DNA of 64,000 bases from Rostratula benghalensis (taxonomy: Eukaryota; Chordata; Aves; Charadriiformes; Rostratulidae): contig VXAI01000035.1 in assembly GCA_013399305.1 (NCBI GenBank), positions 3,084,166 through 3,148,165 of the forward strand, written 5' to 3'. A program made the position numbers and the translations under genes. Shown here in pieces: positions 38,418 through 51,384 of the stretch. Below the pieces are notes generated by a model. It was not told where the DNA came from. It ran no database searches and was given only the letters and a program-made list of their open reading frames with translations. Every line of letters starts with the position of its first letter. Position 1 is the stretch's first letter.

Positions 38418-41400
38418 CTAGTAAGAGAGAAAAACAAAGAAATTGAGTGTGTAAACAGCCTGGAATACCCATTAAAACAATGGTCAGGATGATGCCTGGA
38501 GGTTACCTATACTCAGGTAGGGGAATGACTGTATATTCTTAATGTACACAAAAAAATTAGAGCTCAATATTACGTTGTATAAACTAGAATTATTTCATTG
38601 CCCTCAGCAGGGTCAATGTCATCACACAGCAGCTGAACAGCTGGCTTTAGGTGACATTTCATGTTACCTATACATATTACTGCTGAGTCTGGTTAAAACT
38701 GTATTTATGAAGATCAGAAATAACTTAATGCAGTAACTGGCTCAGTGAGATCAAAAACTTCTCCAATGCAGTACATATCACAGGTACACACAAAGAGGAA
38801 TTCCAGAGCTCCGGGCATCCATGCAAACTCCTTTTTCCTCAAAAAACACTACTATTAAACTATATTTTTCAGTCTGAAACAAAGTACATGTTTGTCAGAC
38901 TTCTCACCAAGGATAACATGCCAGTAAAAAAAGGGATATAAAACATACAAGCCATATTATTCAAGTCTGTTAGCAGCTCTGTAGAGCAGGGTGGAGTACT
39001 GTGATCACTGCTGTGCCTCTGCGTTAATGCAATAAATCTCCAATGAGGATTGGAGAAGTTCTTCCATTATCTTTTCAGGGTAAAAGGAAAACTAAAGATG
39101 AATTAATTTACACACAATATCAAAGGCACCAAAGGGGCAGGAATTGAATTTTCAGGAGGTCAAACATACAGCAACAGATGTAGATTTTATCCAGAAACTA
39201 CTCCTGCAGCATGAAGCTATTTTATACTGCTTCCATAGACATTTGGTGAGACAGTAAATGTATATAGAGAAATCTCTTCAGCAGTTTCCTTATTTTCCAC
39301 CCTTTTTTTCAAGTATTTTTTTTCATGATGAAAAAAAGAGCCAATTGGAATGCAGTCTAGCTATCATTTGCTGTCCTCTCCTGAGCCATTTGATGCCTTC
39401 AGTGTTCCACTCTGCTCTACAATCCAAGCCAAAGACACTGACTTCTGGTGAAATTAAACAGATGCCTTTTGGTCATAGATGAAGAGAGTCCAAGGATCAA
39501 GAATCCTGCTATTACTATTCTGGTGCATTTACAATTTTGACAGAGGTAGAAAGGATAGAAGAGAGATGAATGTCTTAAATTCTACAGACTCCATCCTCTA
39601 GTGATCAAAATGCCTTTATGTATCACTGCTATCAGTGAGAAGTCACTTTACTGTGGCCTTGCAGGGAGAAGAGAACAACTCTGCCTCGGGATGTTTTTAT
39701 GAATTTTACATTCAAGCTACTGCAAAACTTCTCTACAAGCTCCCATAACACCATGTGACAGATGTGTCTATAGGAGAAACTCTTAAGATCAGCCGGATGA
39801 GAACAGCAGGTATTGGTATGACTTTAAGATGCAGCTCTCATTAGCTACCTGTCAGATCCATTACTGACACCTGTGGAACATTTAGCTCCATACAAGCAAC
39901 TAAAATAATTCATTACCACCAAAATGATTGGTTCTGGAAAGAACAGCTTTGTCCTGATGAAGATTTTTCATGGCATTTATCTTCTGCATTACTTAGAGTG
40001 TCCTTATATATTTGTTTATATATGCATGTATTAAGCAAATTTTTCCTTATCATTTTTTGGCTCTAACAAAACTTACAGGCAAGCAATACTGTGCTTAATA
40101 GGGAAATTTTCAATATGCCCTTACAGTCAAAAGTCTCATCTGGGTTCTAGCCCCATTTTTGCCTTTTCACTCAGAACTTCTTGACCCAAATGGACAAAAC
40201 AGAAGAAATACACTACAGGGGCTGAGGTCAGCAGCCATCGAACTAAGAGTGATCTCCACAGTGCAATCTATTTGAGGAAGTAATAAAAACCCAAAGGCTC
40301 TTCAGAAACAGTTATCTGTGCATTTTTTTCCATGGCAGTATTAGCCTTCTTTCAAGACTCCTTTTCAACAGCAGTCAACAGTGCTGAATGAAAGAGGTTG
40401 CTAGCAATTATTCAAACATTAAGCAGAGTTAGTTGTTCTAACACTGAATAGATCAAGTATGTATTCATGAATATATGTTTTTCCATTCAGGCATCTGTTC
40501 TCAGTTGTAGCTCTCCTCCATGCAGTTGTAGAATATCACATTAACAATACAGTTGTCTGTTGTACAGCACATCACACTTTCATTAGTGCTACATAACTTG
40601 TGGGAGATGCTTGGTGAGTTACAAATGGCAAAGGTAAGAAAAGCAGTTCTTAGGGAAACTCTCCGGTATTTCCCACAACAGGTCAAAGACTTAAAGGTTA
40701 TATGCCACTAAAAATGTTTGTCACCCTCCAGAAACAATGTGAAAAGATCTCAACCAAACCAACCATGGAGATCAGCATCAGAAAACCAAAGAGACACACT
40801 GGATCCCCTTCCTAAATCAACCAGAAATGAAGATTCAGTTTGTACACACTTTTAATACATCATGTTCCAGTACCAGATTGTTATGTGCTGAAGCCATCAA
40901 TCCTCCTTGAATGTGAGATTAATTTCTTTAAGCTTAATTTTGGGTTAAAGGTTGGGGGTAAGGAGTTGTTTCTTATTTATTGAATTAATTCAGAGGAATT
41001 TAGTATGCCTTCCACAGCTCTGAGCTCTGAAGAGTCTTAACCAGAGCACAATCTTTTCTTTCTTTCTTTTTTTTTTTTTTTTTAATTTTATAGTGAAAAC
41101 AGTTATAAGAAACAAAACACCAAAATAACTATGACCATTGATCATTTTAATGATTACCTTCCTCTGAAAATAAAAACAGCCCTTCAGCATGTCCCCTAGA
41201 TTCTATAGCAATTACTGTGGTGCTGCACATCCATCTAGACAAGCCCTTGCTAAAAAAAATTTTGCCATCTTCCTATCTTTACCTTAAATACTTAGGTGTT
41301 TAAAGTCCACCCAGCAGTCCACTTGGTAACAGTCTACAGGGAGTCTTCAAGATCAGTCTTCCAACAACAGAGACATTAAACAGGCAAACTGAAAAGTCAC

Positions 41401-41530
41401 TCTTGCCCACAGCTGTGGCCTCATTTGTAAGTAAAAAACCTCTGCATTAACAGCCCACCTACCCCCAAAATTATGCTCTAGCATAAAGATGGCAATGAAG
41501 GCAACACAAGCAATGCTACATTCGACAGAA
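38418..41530. other. SHISAL2A: SHISAL2A intron 1, left part
   Basis: Intronic AT-rich sequence with no recognised repeat body. A T-rich run lies at about 41054-41083. No other exon was found. Confidence 0.75.
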
Positions 41531-41730
41531 GATCATAGAATGGTTTGGGTTGGGAGGGACCTTAAAGATCATCAAGTTCCAACCTCCTGCCATGGGCAGG
41601 GACACCTCCCACTAGACCACATTGCTCAAAGCCCCATCCAACCTGGTCTTGAACATCTCCCTGGATGGGGTATCCACAACTTCTCCAGGGAACCTGTTCC
41701 AGTGTCTCACCATTCTCACAGTGAAGAAAG
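41531..41730 (-). repeat. CR1 LINE fragment, antisense 3' tail, intronic
   Basis: Reads gatcatagaatggtttggg, ggaccttaaagatcatcaagt, ccatgggcagggacacctccc, caaagccccatccaacctgg and acctgttccagtgtctcacc, and stops near gtgaagaaag. About 200 bp in SHISAL2A intron 1, in the same orientation as the gene. Confidence 0.93.
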
Positions 41731-42599
41731 ACCACAGACCAAACAAAACTCTCCCAAGTGACTTTCTACATATAATAATGGTATCGCTTTACCACACATT
41801 TCACTGATGCTCCTACTGCTGTTAGACCAAGTGCCACACGCACGCTTGCCACACATCTCTGCACAGCCAAAGGCTTTTCTGAGCAGAGAGGCTCCACTCT
41901 GCCAACAGAGCCCCCAGGGCTATCCATTCTGCCGTCCAAAGAGCTGCTTAGTGGGTCATCAACGTTTCTGTCAGAGGAGGCTCGGCATTATGCACCTATT
42001 TTTAGTCCATAAAATTGGTTCGTCCACACCAACGAGAGCTAGGAAAAATTTAAATATTGGCTAGGCAGATGCAGTATGTCCACTGATAAATTAAAAGGAA
42101 GCTCATGAGTCATCTGCATCCGAGTGAATCAAACGTTGCTAATGCCATTGCTGCAGTGACGTGTTGTACGTAGGATTTGCAAAGCAAACAGATAAATATT
42201 CCCAGGAGATTGGAAGAATGGGCATACAGGAATGAAAGATGTGCTATTTTGGAAAGCCAAAACAGACTCCTAGAGATCTGAACAGCTAAGCAAAGCTTAG
42301 CTACAGCATTAGGTCACCACGGTTCCAGGGGTATTAGTTATTAAAGCATTTTGAATGAAACCCATACTTGGCCTGCCCAAGTTTTAATCAAACACATAAC
42401 AGTACATGCAACATAAAAGGTATGGATTTGGAATGGATACTGTAATTCTATTGATACTGAAAGAAGCCTTTCAATTTGTGTAATAAAACCTCACTGAACA
42501 GTGGCAAAAATAATTCTAAGATATTTTGAAGCAATGGGAAGCCAAAAGGGTGCTGACTGATCCTGACTGCATCACAGCCCAGTACAAGTATCTCAATAT

Positions 42600-42835
42600 A
42601 TCTACAAATATCCCTCGCCAGGGGAGATTTAGATTAGATGTCAGGAAAAACTTTTTCTCCCAGAGTGGTCAGGCACTGGAATGGCCTGCCAGGGAGGTGG
42701 TGGAGTCACCGTCCCTGGCAGTGTTCAAGAAGCCTCTGGACGAGGTGCTGCAAGACATGATTTAGTAGCTTAGTGGGTAGTATTGGTGATAGGAGGATGG
42801 TTGGACTAGACATTCTTCACTCCTCTTTGCTGAAG
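42600..42835 (+). repeat. CR1 LINE fragment of a divergent subfamily
   Basis: Sense CR1-like tail: ggggagatttagattagatgtcag, ttctcccagagtggtcaggc, tggcctgccagggaggtggtggagt, tgttcaagaagcctctggacgagg and gatggttggactagacattctt. The wording differs from the other copies here ('ttcaagaagc...ctggacgaggtgct'), which points to a different CR1 subfamily. Confidence 0.85.
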
Positions 42836-42924
42836 AAGAGCTTTTCAAGAAACGTGGAAAGAGAACTTAGGCTGCTCTAACAACAACAAAACCAGATGCT
42901 ATACCATTTGATTCTAAGTTGCAG

Positions 42925-42950
<26 letters not shown>
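42925..42950 (+). repeat. A26 homopolymer
   Basis: Uninterrupted run of 26 A in SHISAL2A intron 1, about 90 bp past a CR1 fragment. CR1 elements do not end in poly(A), so the run is probably not that element's tail. It is liable to length error or polymorphism. Confidence 0.9.
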
Positions 42951-42956
<6 letters not shown>

Positions 42957-44659
42957 GGACAAGTGAGAAAATAATGTGAATTAGAGACAGTAAATTCAAG
43001 GGAAAATATGGGATGTGCCAGAGTTGTTCACAGGTCAATTATTTATGATTATCCAGCAGCTCCTAGTACAACAGGTGCTGGGACACACTTGTAAAATACT
43101 GTTGGTTTTACAGTAGCAGGAGTGGAAAAGATGGTTCCATTTTGCTACAGGATAGTGCAGTGTACCGCTCTAAGCATAGTACAGGCAGCAGCCATTTGGC
43201 AAAAAAAGAATAGCATAGGCCTGCAAGCAACTCTTGCTTCAGGTTGCCTAGGCTGCTGGTTTCTCCATGAACTGCTTCTGTCAGAGCTGGCTGCCAAGAG
43301 GTCTGGCAACGCATTTCCCACAGCAGAAAAAACACAAGAGAAATATGCAATAGCTCCTGGAATTCCACCTGGTGTGCCACCAAACAGAGGTAAACCCTGA
43401 GATACCATCAACCACTTGGTAGTGCATTTAGTCACTGCTTTCAAATTAACGGCAGGGAGTCAAGCAAACAAAGATTTAGGATGAGAAACTTAAAGCTCTG
43501 GAGTAAAGCAAAACATTCCACCTCATTTCCCTTCCTCAGTACATTCATCTCCTGACTTAACTTGGCTGGTTTGGCTAACTCTTGAACAGTTTTAAGTCTT
43601 AAGGGTTTCAAATCTTAAAAGTATGTCCTCAAAAGCTGCAAGAAGCATTTGAAGGATTATTTTAACATACGGTTATTACATACCAATAAAAATAACCGTC
43701 TGAGACAAAGACAAGTGAGGCAGTGACCACCAAATCATTCTGAGAGACAAGCAAATGTTATTCTTAAGTTTTCCTTAAACTCCTAATGGACCTATCCTGA
43801 GCAAAGATATACAGTTTTCAAAGTGCTACAATACCATAAGGCTTCCAGTGTGTTAGTAACTCAAAAATTGCCATCTGATTTGTTACTAGAAAACACTTCT
43901 GAAACTAGATTTTTCAATTCTAACTACTCAATAACTTTGCTTAGAAAAGCAAATTGTATTTATTCACCTCTTATCTACAATGGATATAGATTCCATAGCT
44001 ATGGCAGAAGTTAAGCACAACCAAAACCCCACCAACTGCAATTTCCTTGGACCCTTTCAGCAGCTTAGGGCCATCATAGAGAGGAAGAAAGAAAAGAAGA
44101 TAGAGAAGAAAAAAAGGACAAATCCTGAAGTTTCAAAGTTTTGGCCCAAATTTCTGACCCAGGTGGAGACTAAGCAGTCACACTTCTCAGACCCTAGAAA
44201 ATCTTTGTAAAGGAAGATCCTTCAGAGAGGTGCTTCATTAAAGTCTCTCATGGGATTCAGTTCTTTGAGGTACTTTCTGAGAGATCAAGCTTTATCAGTC
44301 TTCTACAGATGCAAGAGCAAAACTTTTTTATCTTAATCTTTCAATAGTTCTGCCATCTTGAGAAGGCTTCCCGTGAGTGAAACAGTCAAAGACTATGCAA
44401 AAAACCCCAATCACATAACATTAAAAACAGCACATGATGAGAAAAGCATAAAAAAGGGCAGTTGGGAATGTCTTCTCACATCAGAGAAGCTGAGTAATTC
44501 TGTACCCTGGCTGTTATCCTCAAGCCATGATGCCCAGCCTTGTCCTGCTCACCTTACCTGAATATGAGGGACACTCTGCCCTCAGGAAGCTGCTGGCACT
44601 TGCTGCTTCCTGACAAAAACTCTTCCATTAAAGTGTCAGCACTACTAGGAAGGCAAAAT

Positions 44660-45720
44660 ACTGCCTTGTTAACATGATGAAGTCTATGAAGTGTCAATAA
44701 ACAGATGGATAAAGGAACCCAGCGGATAGAGTTAAGATTTTTCAAAAAGCCTTTGTCAAAGCCCCACACTGAAGGTGGGACTAAGGAGACACAAGATTAG
44801 GGAGGAGGTTCTGTTACAGATTCAAGGCTGATTAAAAGAGTAAGGAGGAAAGCACAGGGCTAAGCTGTCCCTTTTCAATATAAGGGAAAAGTCACAGGCA
44901 TCAGTGCTGAGGCTGATTTTATTTAGCGTCTTCATCTGTGACCTGGAGAAGAATGAATTCTGAGTTTCTCATGATCCTAAGCCCCTGTAAGTGGTCAAAC
45001 ACTGTGAAGGCAAGGAATGCCAAAAGACATGCATGTGCTGAGTAAGCAGGAAAAAGTGATGTGGATGAGATTCAGTGCACGGAATGTAATGCATAAAGAA
45101 AGAAAACCAAGCCTACATGACAATGAACTCAGAACTGGCAGCTCTGAACTCAAGAAAAGTTTTAGAGTTATTAGTGACAGCTCACTGAAATCACAGAGTC
45201 AATGTGCAGCAGCAGCCAAAGACATCAACAAAACACTGGCCACCATCAGGGAGGGTTTTGAGAGCAAGACCAAAGGCAGCATTTTGCCAGTGTAAAACCC
45301 TGCAATACCCACATCTTGAGCACGCAGCTCCAGATGATGAGCCTCTAAAAGCTGTGGAGTGAAACACAGTATGGATGAGCAGCACCTAAAGTGATGATTG
45401 GGACATCGCAACTGCCTCAATGACAATCCAAAAGGGCTAAGACTGTTACGTTTGGAGAGGTAAAAGCTGAGAACTGATGCAAACACCAAATTTTACACAC
45501 CATGCATAAGCTGAACATGCAATTGTTCTTCACTGAATCTCACAATACTAATGCCCTCTTAGGCACTCCTGAAAACTAGTAGGAAACAGTATAAAACAGA
45601 TAAAAGGATGTATCTTCAAACAGTGGGTAGTGACTGCTGCCACCCAGGCTTGCAGAAGCAAGTCCAGAAAGGGATTAGACAAAATCAGGGATAACAAGTC
45701 CATAAAGAGATAGTGAAAGC
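44660..45720 (+). repeat. Ancient CR1 LINE with reverse-transcriptase remnant
   Basis: Sense, highly decayed CR1 of about 1 kb. It retains 'caaaaagcctttgtcaaagccc' (the FSKAFDT motif region of the RT), 'gcgtcttcatctgtgacctgg' (NIFIxDLD-like region), 'catcagggagggttttgagagcaagac', 'ccagtgtaaaaccctgcaatacccacatcttgag' and 'tggattagacaaaatc'-like 3' wording. Frames are broken throughout; the 92-codon frame at 45017-45295 is part of it. It lies in SHISAL2A intron 1, antisense to the gene. Confidence 0.75.
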
Positions 45721-46149
45721 ACCATGCAGAGGTGTGCTAACTGCCTGATACAGCCAGCATGGATGCTGAAGAGCCTGAGGGTGGGTAATCAGGCACAGAG
45801 AGCAGCCAGGTTGGACTTGCACAGCCCTCACTGCCACTGCTGGAGATCCCGAGGGAGCCAGGTGGACCCCTGCACTGACCCAGGAGAGCACAAGTCCATC
45901 CACCATCTTCCAAGTGGAAAGTTATGTTGTGCTTGATCTTAAAAGGCACACAGAGAAGTAGCTGAAGTCTTTGGGAACTTTACACAGGCAGCATCTTACA
46001 CACTCGGGCCCCAGAACAGCCGCTCCCCTCACGCCGAGCAGAGGGAGGGAGGCTCTGGATGCTCTGTACACCGGCACCCAGCGCTTCCCAGTGCTCCCTG
46101 ACAAACACCACCCGTTATTTCTTTCAGAAATCACCCCCGGTGCAAGCAG

Positions 46150-46850
46150 AAGTCGTTCTGGGCAGCAGCTGCAGCTCCACCGCTACTCTCAGCGGGACAG
46201 GGAGAGCCTGCAAGCGCCCGGCTACAAGTACCTCAGGAACACGAACCCAAGCTCAGGAGAACACAGGTTTCCCGCCTCCCCCCCAGGGGCCACCGAGCCT
46301 CGCCCGGCCGGAGCCTCCCCGCCGCCCGCAATGAGGGACCGGGACCGGGGCAGGGCGGGTGCCGCCGCTCCCCTACCTGAGCCACCACATGTAGCTGTGC
46401 TCGTAGGGGAAGAAGCTTTGTGGGTCATCGCAGCAGTACTTGACGTCCTGGAAGCCGCAGCAGTACACGGCGCGGGCGTCGCCGCCCGTCCGCGGGCAGC
46501 TGAACCCGCTCACCAGCACCTTGTCGGCGTTGAGGTAACTGCTGCACTCGGCGCTCATGGTGCGGCGGCGGCGGCCGCCCGGCGCTTCGGCTCCGGCGGC
46601 ACCCAGGCGGGAGGTGGGGCGGCGGGCGGGCGGAGCTCGGGCGGGCAAGGCGGCGAGGAGTGGGGCAGGCGGCGGGCGGGAACCGTCGCGTCTCCCTCCC
46701 TACCCCATCCCGGGGGGTCCGCCGCAAGGCGGGGAGCGGCGGGAGACGCCCGCGCCCTGAGGTGATGGAGAGAGAGGAGAGCTCCCGCCCATCCCGGGGG
46801 AGGGAGGGCGAGGGCTGCGTGGGGCTGGCAGCCAGGGGGGTTGCTCACCT
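46150..46850. promoter_or_regulatory. CpG island promoter of SHISAL2A
   Basis: The only GC-rich, CpG-dense block in an otherwise AT-rich window. It covers SHISAL2A exon 1 and its 5' flank. Upstream of the start codon (46559-46700 in plus coordinates) are a GCC-triplet run and several GGGCGG/GGCGGGCGG boxes typical of Sp1/KLF sites. No TATA box is visible, which fits a dispersed CpG-island promoter. Such islands often fire in both directions, so a plus-strand transcript starting here is possible but not shown. Confidence 0.8.
46377..46558 (-). CDS. SHISAL2A: SHISAL2A coding exon 1 (Cys-rich Shisa-like domain)
   Basis: Encodes the N-terminus of Shisa-like protein 2A (formerly FAM159A), a small single-pass membrane protein of unknown function in the Shisa superfamily. 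ATG at 46558 in a good Kozak context (ccgcaccATGa). It gives 60 residues plus two bases of a Ser codon, then donor AG/GTAGGG. Six cysteines stand at residues 5, 21, 33, 34, 42 and 43, with the paired CC..CC pattern of the Shisa Cys-rich ectodomain, followed by FFPYEHSYMWWL, a signature of Shisa-like 2 proteins. No classical signal peptide is visible. The phase fits exon 2 exactly (Trp-Leu-Ser-Val-Gly-Ala across the junction). SHISAL2B is the alternative; adjacency to GPX7 on the same strand favours 2A. An overlapping plus-strand frame of 264 codons is a GC-rich shadow. Confidence 0.93.
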
Positions 46851-49800
46851 CAAAGGCGGGCACCCCAGCGTCTCTCGCTGGGACTTGGCATTTTCCCTCA
46901 GCACTCGACCCCACGTCGAGGGGAGACTTGAGTCAGCCTCAGTGGGGTCTCAGGAAAGCCAAAGCGAGGAGGGAATTGAGAGGAATCACACCTCAGTTGG
47001 GCTCAGGACCCCTTGTCTTTATGAGGGGTAAAAACTCCACGTTATGTTTCTGAGAGGGAGGTCTCCTACTCTTTTTCAGAGGCCGTTATCTTTTAGTATT
47101 TTAGGCCACTTTATTTTAAAAAAGTGGGGGCCAGGCATTATGTTACCTGTGTGAAAGAGCCTCTCCTGAGGGAAAGTGGGTAGATCTCACCTCAGGATAA
47201 CACACATCCATGTCCTGTGCACTTCTGCAAGTGGTTTGGCTCATGGAAAGAAGCGTAATCAAAAGCCTCTGGGAGAGCAATGGCACTACCCCCTCCAAGA
47301 ACCTGTTCCTCAGCCAGTCTCCTCCAGGTTACAAGTACTTCGCCACACAAGTAACCTCCTCAAGGAAAAGTTCAGGTTTTCAAGAAAAAAGGGAAGTTGT
47401 GCGGGATCAATAGAGCTTGACTTGAATTAATAAGGCCATATTAATTCAACTAACACTTTATATTTTAATTTCAGGTCTTGCCTTGAGACGGACTCCAGAC
47501 AAGGGGAGTTTCATGTCTTCTAGCTGAATGTCAGGCAATGGTGAGAGCCAGGAGTGATGGCAGCTGAGGGAGGGGCCATGTCCTCACTGACCAGGGCACA
47601 GTCCTTCAGGATGGTCAGTCATGGCCAGGCTGGTGACAGTGACAAGCACCATCAGCAGTCACAGGCAAGTTAAGATACATGAGTCAAATCTAGGGTCCCT
47701 CCAGGTGACAGGATGGGAGGTGAGTAACCTATAAGCATAGGTCTAAATTTCATCCAGGGGGACCAGCAAAGAGTCCAGGCCAGCAGGAGACAGGACTGAG
47801 CACAGGCATACCTGTGGCATACCTTAGAGAAGGTCAGGCTGCCCTGGCATGAGCTTAAATGTGGCTTCTGGACCAACAAGCGGAGGGTGTGCTTGTGGTG
47901 AGCACCCAGGTGATGCTGGTCAGGGCCTGGTAGTGGTCACCTACACCTCTTACTGATATCTTTCAGTACTACACACAGTTCCCCTACATTAGGGTGTTTG
48001 ACTGTACTTGCCAAAAAGTATAAATATTCTTCAGTTGCTTGGCTGATTTTATTTTGTGAAATCAACCCTGACTTGGCACCAATTGAAATGAATGCAGAAA
48101 CTCAGTCAGAGTCTGTCTGCTGAATTACAGATTTGCCTTCCTGATATTTAGATGTATATGTGAATAGCCAGAGAAGATTCAAATTATTCAACTGTTGGGT
48201 GCTCTAAGTTTGAGCAACTTGAGAATTTGACTTCAGGGACCTCAAAACCAGGCTCAACACTTGATGTGGCACTACACAAAGTAAGAGGATGAATGCCAGT
48301 GATGTGGCTGGAATAAAAACTCCTGGGAGACCAGAAGGAATCAATGAGTATTCAACATTAACAAAGAAAAAGGATAGATTACTATGACATTTTATAAGAG
48401 TTGTAATTTCATCACCTGTGTTGTTCAGATGAAATCAGATTTAATCAGATGAATTGTTTTTTATGAAAAAAATTGAGGATTAACTCATTCAGAATACATA
48501 CAGAAAAATAGTTACAAAAAACCAGAAGGCAGCATTTTTACTTCACTTATGTCAATAGTGTCACTACATGTTAGGATTTAATCATGACTTGTGACATAGT
48601 CCTGGTGATTTGATTTGAGTGTTTTTCATTTGAATACAGTAACTTAGTCTTTCAAAGACATGTGGACCATATTTCTGTGATAGAGGAAAGAGTCTCTAGT
48701 GAGAAAGAGATGAGTGAGTCTCAGCTCAAAAGTCATCAGTTAGTTGCTCCAATTTATTGTATGCATGCCAGCTAATCAACCTGTGATGTGGTTGCAACAG
48801 AGCAGCCTATTCAAAAGTTATTACTGAAGGACTGACAGACCCACAGGCAGCAAAGGTGTATAGACCTTATACTCTGGTTGTTAGGTTTAAGCTGAAGACA
48901 TGCAAGGGAAAAAAAAAACAAACAACCAACAAACCCAAAACAACAAACCACCCACTACAGTGGTAAATGCCATGCTTTTGGAGACTGATTCAAGATTTTG
49001 TGAGGTTGTCAATACTGTCTGATTCTAGCCTAATGGGGTTTTGTCTTTTTAAATGTCTTTATGAACCTTGTTGTGTTGCTGATAGCTGTTTTCTTCCAAA
49101 ACCTGAATTCCCATCCTCATTTTTCTTTCTGACGCTCTTTATTCCCCTGCGATTTTTTTTCCTCATCTTATCATTTCTCTGCCTGTTTCATTTTAGGTTC
49201 TGTTCATACCAGGATTCAACAATCATGGCAAAAAGAGAGTTATCAGAAAATCGACTCTAGGAGCAGTTCAATTCACCTTTTCAACTGAGTACTCCCAAAT
49301 TAAGTGTTCAAGAAATGTTTAGGAATATAGAAGAATCTCAGTTATTTTTGTCTTTTATATTGTTACTTTACCTTTGGAGATTTTTCTCTTATTACTCAGA
49401 ACTTAGAAAAAAAATTCTACTCAGAAATACTACTACACTGATTTGGAACAAAGAAAATTTACTTATCACAGTTTTATGATCAGTCTTACACAATCTTTCA
49501 TACTTACTGAGTATAGGGCAGATCTGAGTTAGAGTGAAGGTGGATTCTTTCTCCAAACATAATGAAGTTTGCCTTCAAAGAAGGCTGAAATGTTAAGTGG
49601 TAAAATCTTTTTCAATCAGTAAACTCATTTTTATCATGCAATTAATTTGTACTTGCCATGATTCTTGAGTGATAATAAATAGCACACTCTATTGTTCCAA
49701 TCATTTGGAATGATTTATATGAAACATTAGAAAAGAACTTTGAGTTACCTGCTTGAGTGACTGAATTAACTGTGTAATTGCTCGAGGACTGAAAAAAACC

Positions 49801-50700
49801 CAACCATTCTCTTTTGATGAGACATTCAGGAAGAGGACTCGAAGTGGGGGTGGGAGGCTTTTCACTGACCAGTGGATCACGTGCACTGCACAGTCCGATA
49901 TGTCAAAAGAAAACCACATCACCTTGTTTTCCCATTCCAGTTACAAAACACGGATCTCTTCTTCCAGTAAGAGCTTGTGGTTTGGACCTCATATAATATG
50001 TTGCCCTCTCTCTCTCCTATATTGCCCATATCAATTTAAGTTACTACACAAATGCCTGCAAAAGTTCTTTTTGCTGAGCGAAGAGTGTGCTTCAAGTTAA
50101 GAATGAGGTTGTTCAGCTTTCAGAAAAACAGACACAGATCAAAGACCTTTTCAGGACAAGTGCAAGAGACAAATTATCTAGGTAATTCAGGAGCAGCTTT
50201 CAGAATTGTATCCAAAATAGGATACAGCTCTATTCTCCAAGTGCTGAACTGTCATCCTGGGGAATATGAGTCTTTTCTCCTGTGATACAAAGTCTGGTAA
50301 AACCTGCTGACTTTCTCAGATGGCTGCAACCCAGACTCTCCTGCAAATCTTTAACTGACTTACCAGTACTCATATTGGCTTCCAAGAGATTGTTTTGTCT
50401 GCACTTAAAGCCCCTTTTCAAAATATTTGGTGCCATGGAACTGGGCCTGGCTTACTATTTCTCATAATTTCTCAAGCCTTCCCAATGAAGTCATAAATGT
50501 AAATATACACATGCAACGTGCATAAAACATGCATATTGCATAATTCTATGTAATAATTAGAAGAGTAGTGATTTTTGTAATCATTAAAAATAATTGAAAT
50601 CTTCATTGAAACTGCAATTAATGTGATAAACTTCTGTCTCTTAATTATGCCTACTCTACAACATACTGGCCAGCAGAACTGGCCTGGTCTAATTTTTCAG
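46851..50700. other. SHISAL2A-GPX7 intergenic, left part
   Basis: Intergenic sequence with no recognised repeat. Two plus-strand acceptor-like sites (tttaatttcag before 47476 and ttcattttag before 49197) are followed by short open stretches, but every frame there is about equally open and stops intervene, so no exon is called. Confidence 0.45.
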
Positions 50701-50804
50701 CAAATTAAAACAGTTCCTCTGACTGAATTTGACTTAAAGCAAAGGAGACTTGAGGAAGAAGTTAAACTTTCTGGTTCAGACATTCAGTTTGGAGACAACT
50801 CAAA
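50701..50804 (+). other. Exon-like segment, plus strand, unassigned
   Basis: Follows the acceptor tctaatttttcag and ends at a donor-like AAA/GTAAAT. It is open for 34 codons in one frame only and reads as a charged peptide (…LKQRRLEEEVKLSGSDIQF…). Its phase-2 end does not join in frame to the exon-like segment at 51714, so the two cannot be consecutive coding exons without an error or an unseen exon. No family recognised. Confidence 0.2.
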
Positions 50805-51384
50805 GTAAATTGTATCTTTGCACTGACGCCTACTGAAGAGCTGAGAACAGACATTCATGCTAACAATTGTGGGACACATTTCTACCAGCCAGGCTTCTAA
50901 AAAGCATAAAATTAATTTTGAACTACCATTAGAGCTGTCTGGATCAGTGTCAGTGAGACGTACACGGAATGATTTTCCTTAAGAGCATAATCTAATTATT
51001 AATGGGCAAACAGCTGCCTAAATTACCTTCAAAAGTATTCTGGTGGCAAATCATGCATTTAAACTCACTGTCACGCCAAGATGGTCTAACTAGCCCTGAT
51101 TAGGAGTAACAGCTCAAACTGACATCAGGTTTAGTATAGGCAACATGTTTTATCACACACAAGTAGTAGGCGCTTCAGGAAGGCAGATGACAGCATAAGA
51201 TTTGAAACTGAAAGAGGAACAGAAGTTTAAGGGGTGCATCCTTGCAGTACAGCAAGATGCTGTCACTCAGAGGACTGAAAAAGAAGAACTGATGCTCAGA
51301 GCTTTATAAAGGAGAGTAGCTGCTTTGGCACTGTGATATTTGACTCAAGCAGTGGTGAAGGACTGAAATATGTCAAAAGGACAT

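Noticed and set aside
43108..43444. Overlapping 91-99 codon frames on both strands, considered as a retroviral remnant
   Set aside because: No LTRs, primer-binding site or pol motifs were seen nearby.
45971..46765. Plus-strand open frame of 264 codons across the CpG island
   Set aside because: It is antisense to SHISAL2A exon 1, has Ala/Gly/Pro/Arg-rich composition typical of chance frames in GC-rich DNA, and shows no domain.
47476..47540. Candidate plus-strand exon with acceptor tttaatttcag and donor ATG/GTGAGA
   Set aside because: Every frame contains a stop. It could only be a non-coding exon, and there is no further support.
49197..49345. Candidate plus-strand exon after ttcattttag
   Set aside because: All three frames are open over most of its length and give equally plausible peptides, one with an internal TAG. 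There is no good donor, so it cannot be called.
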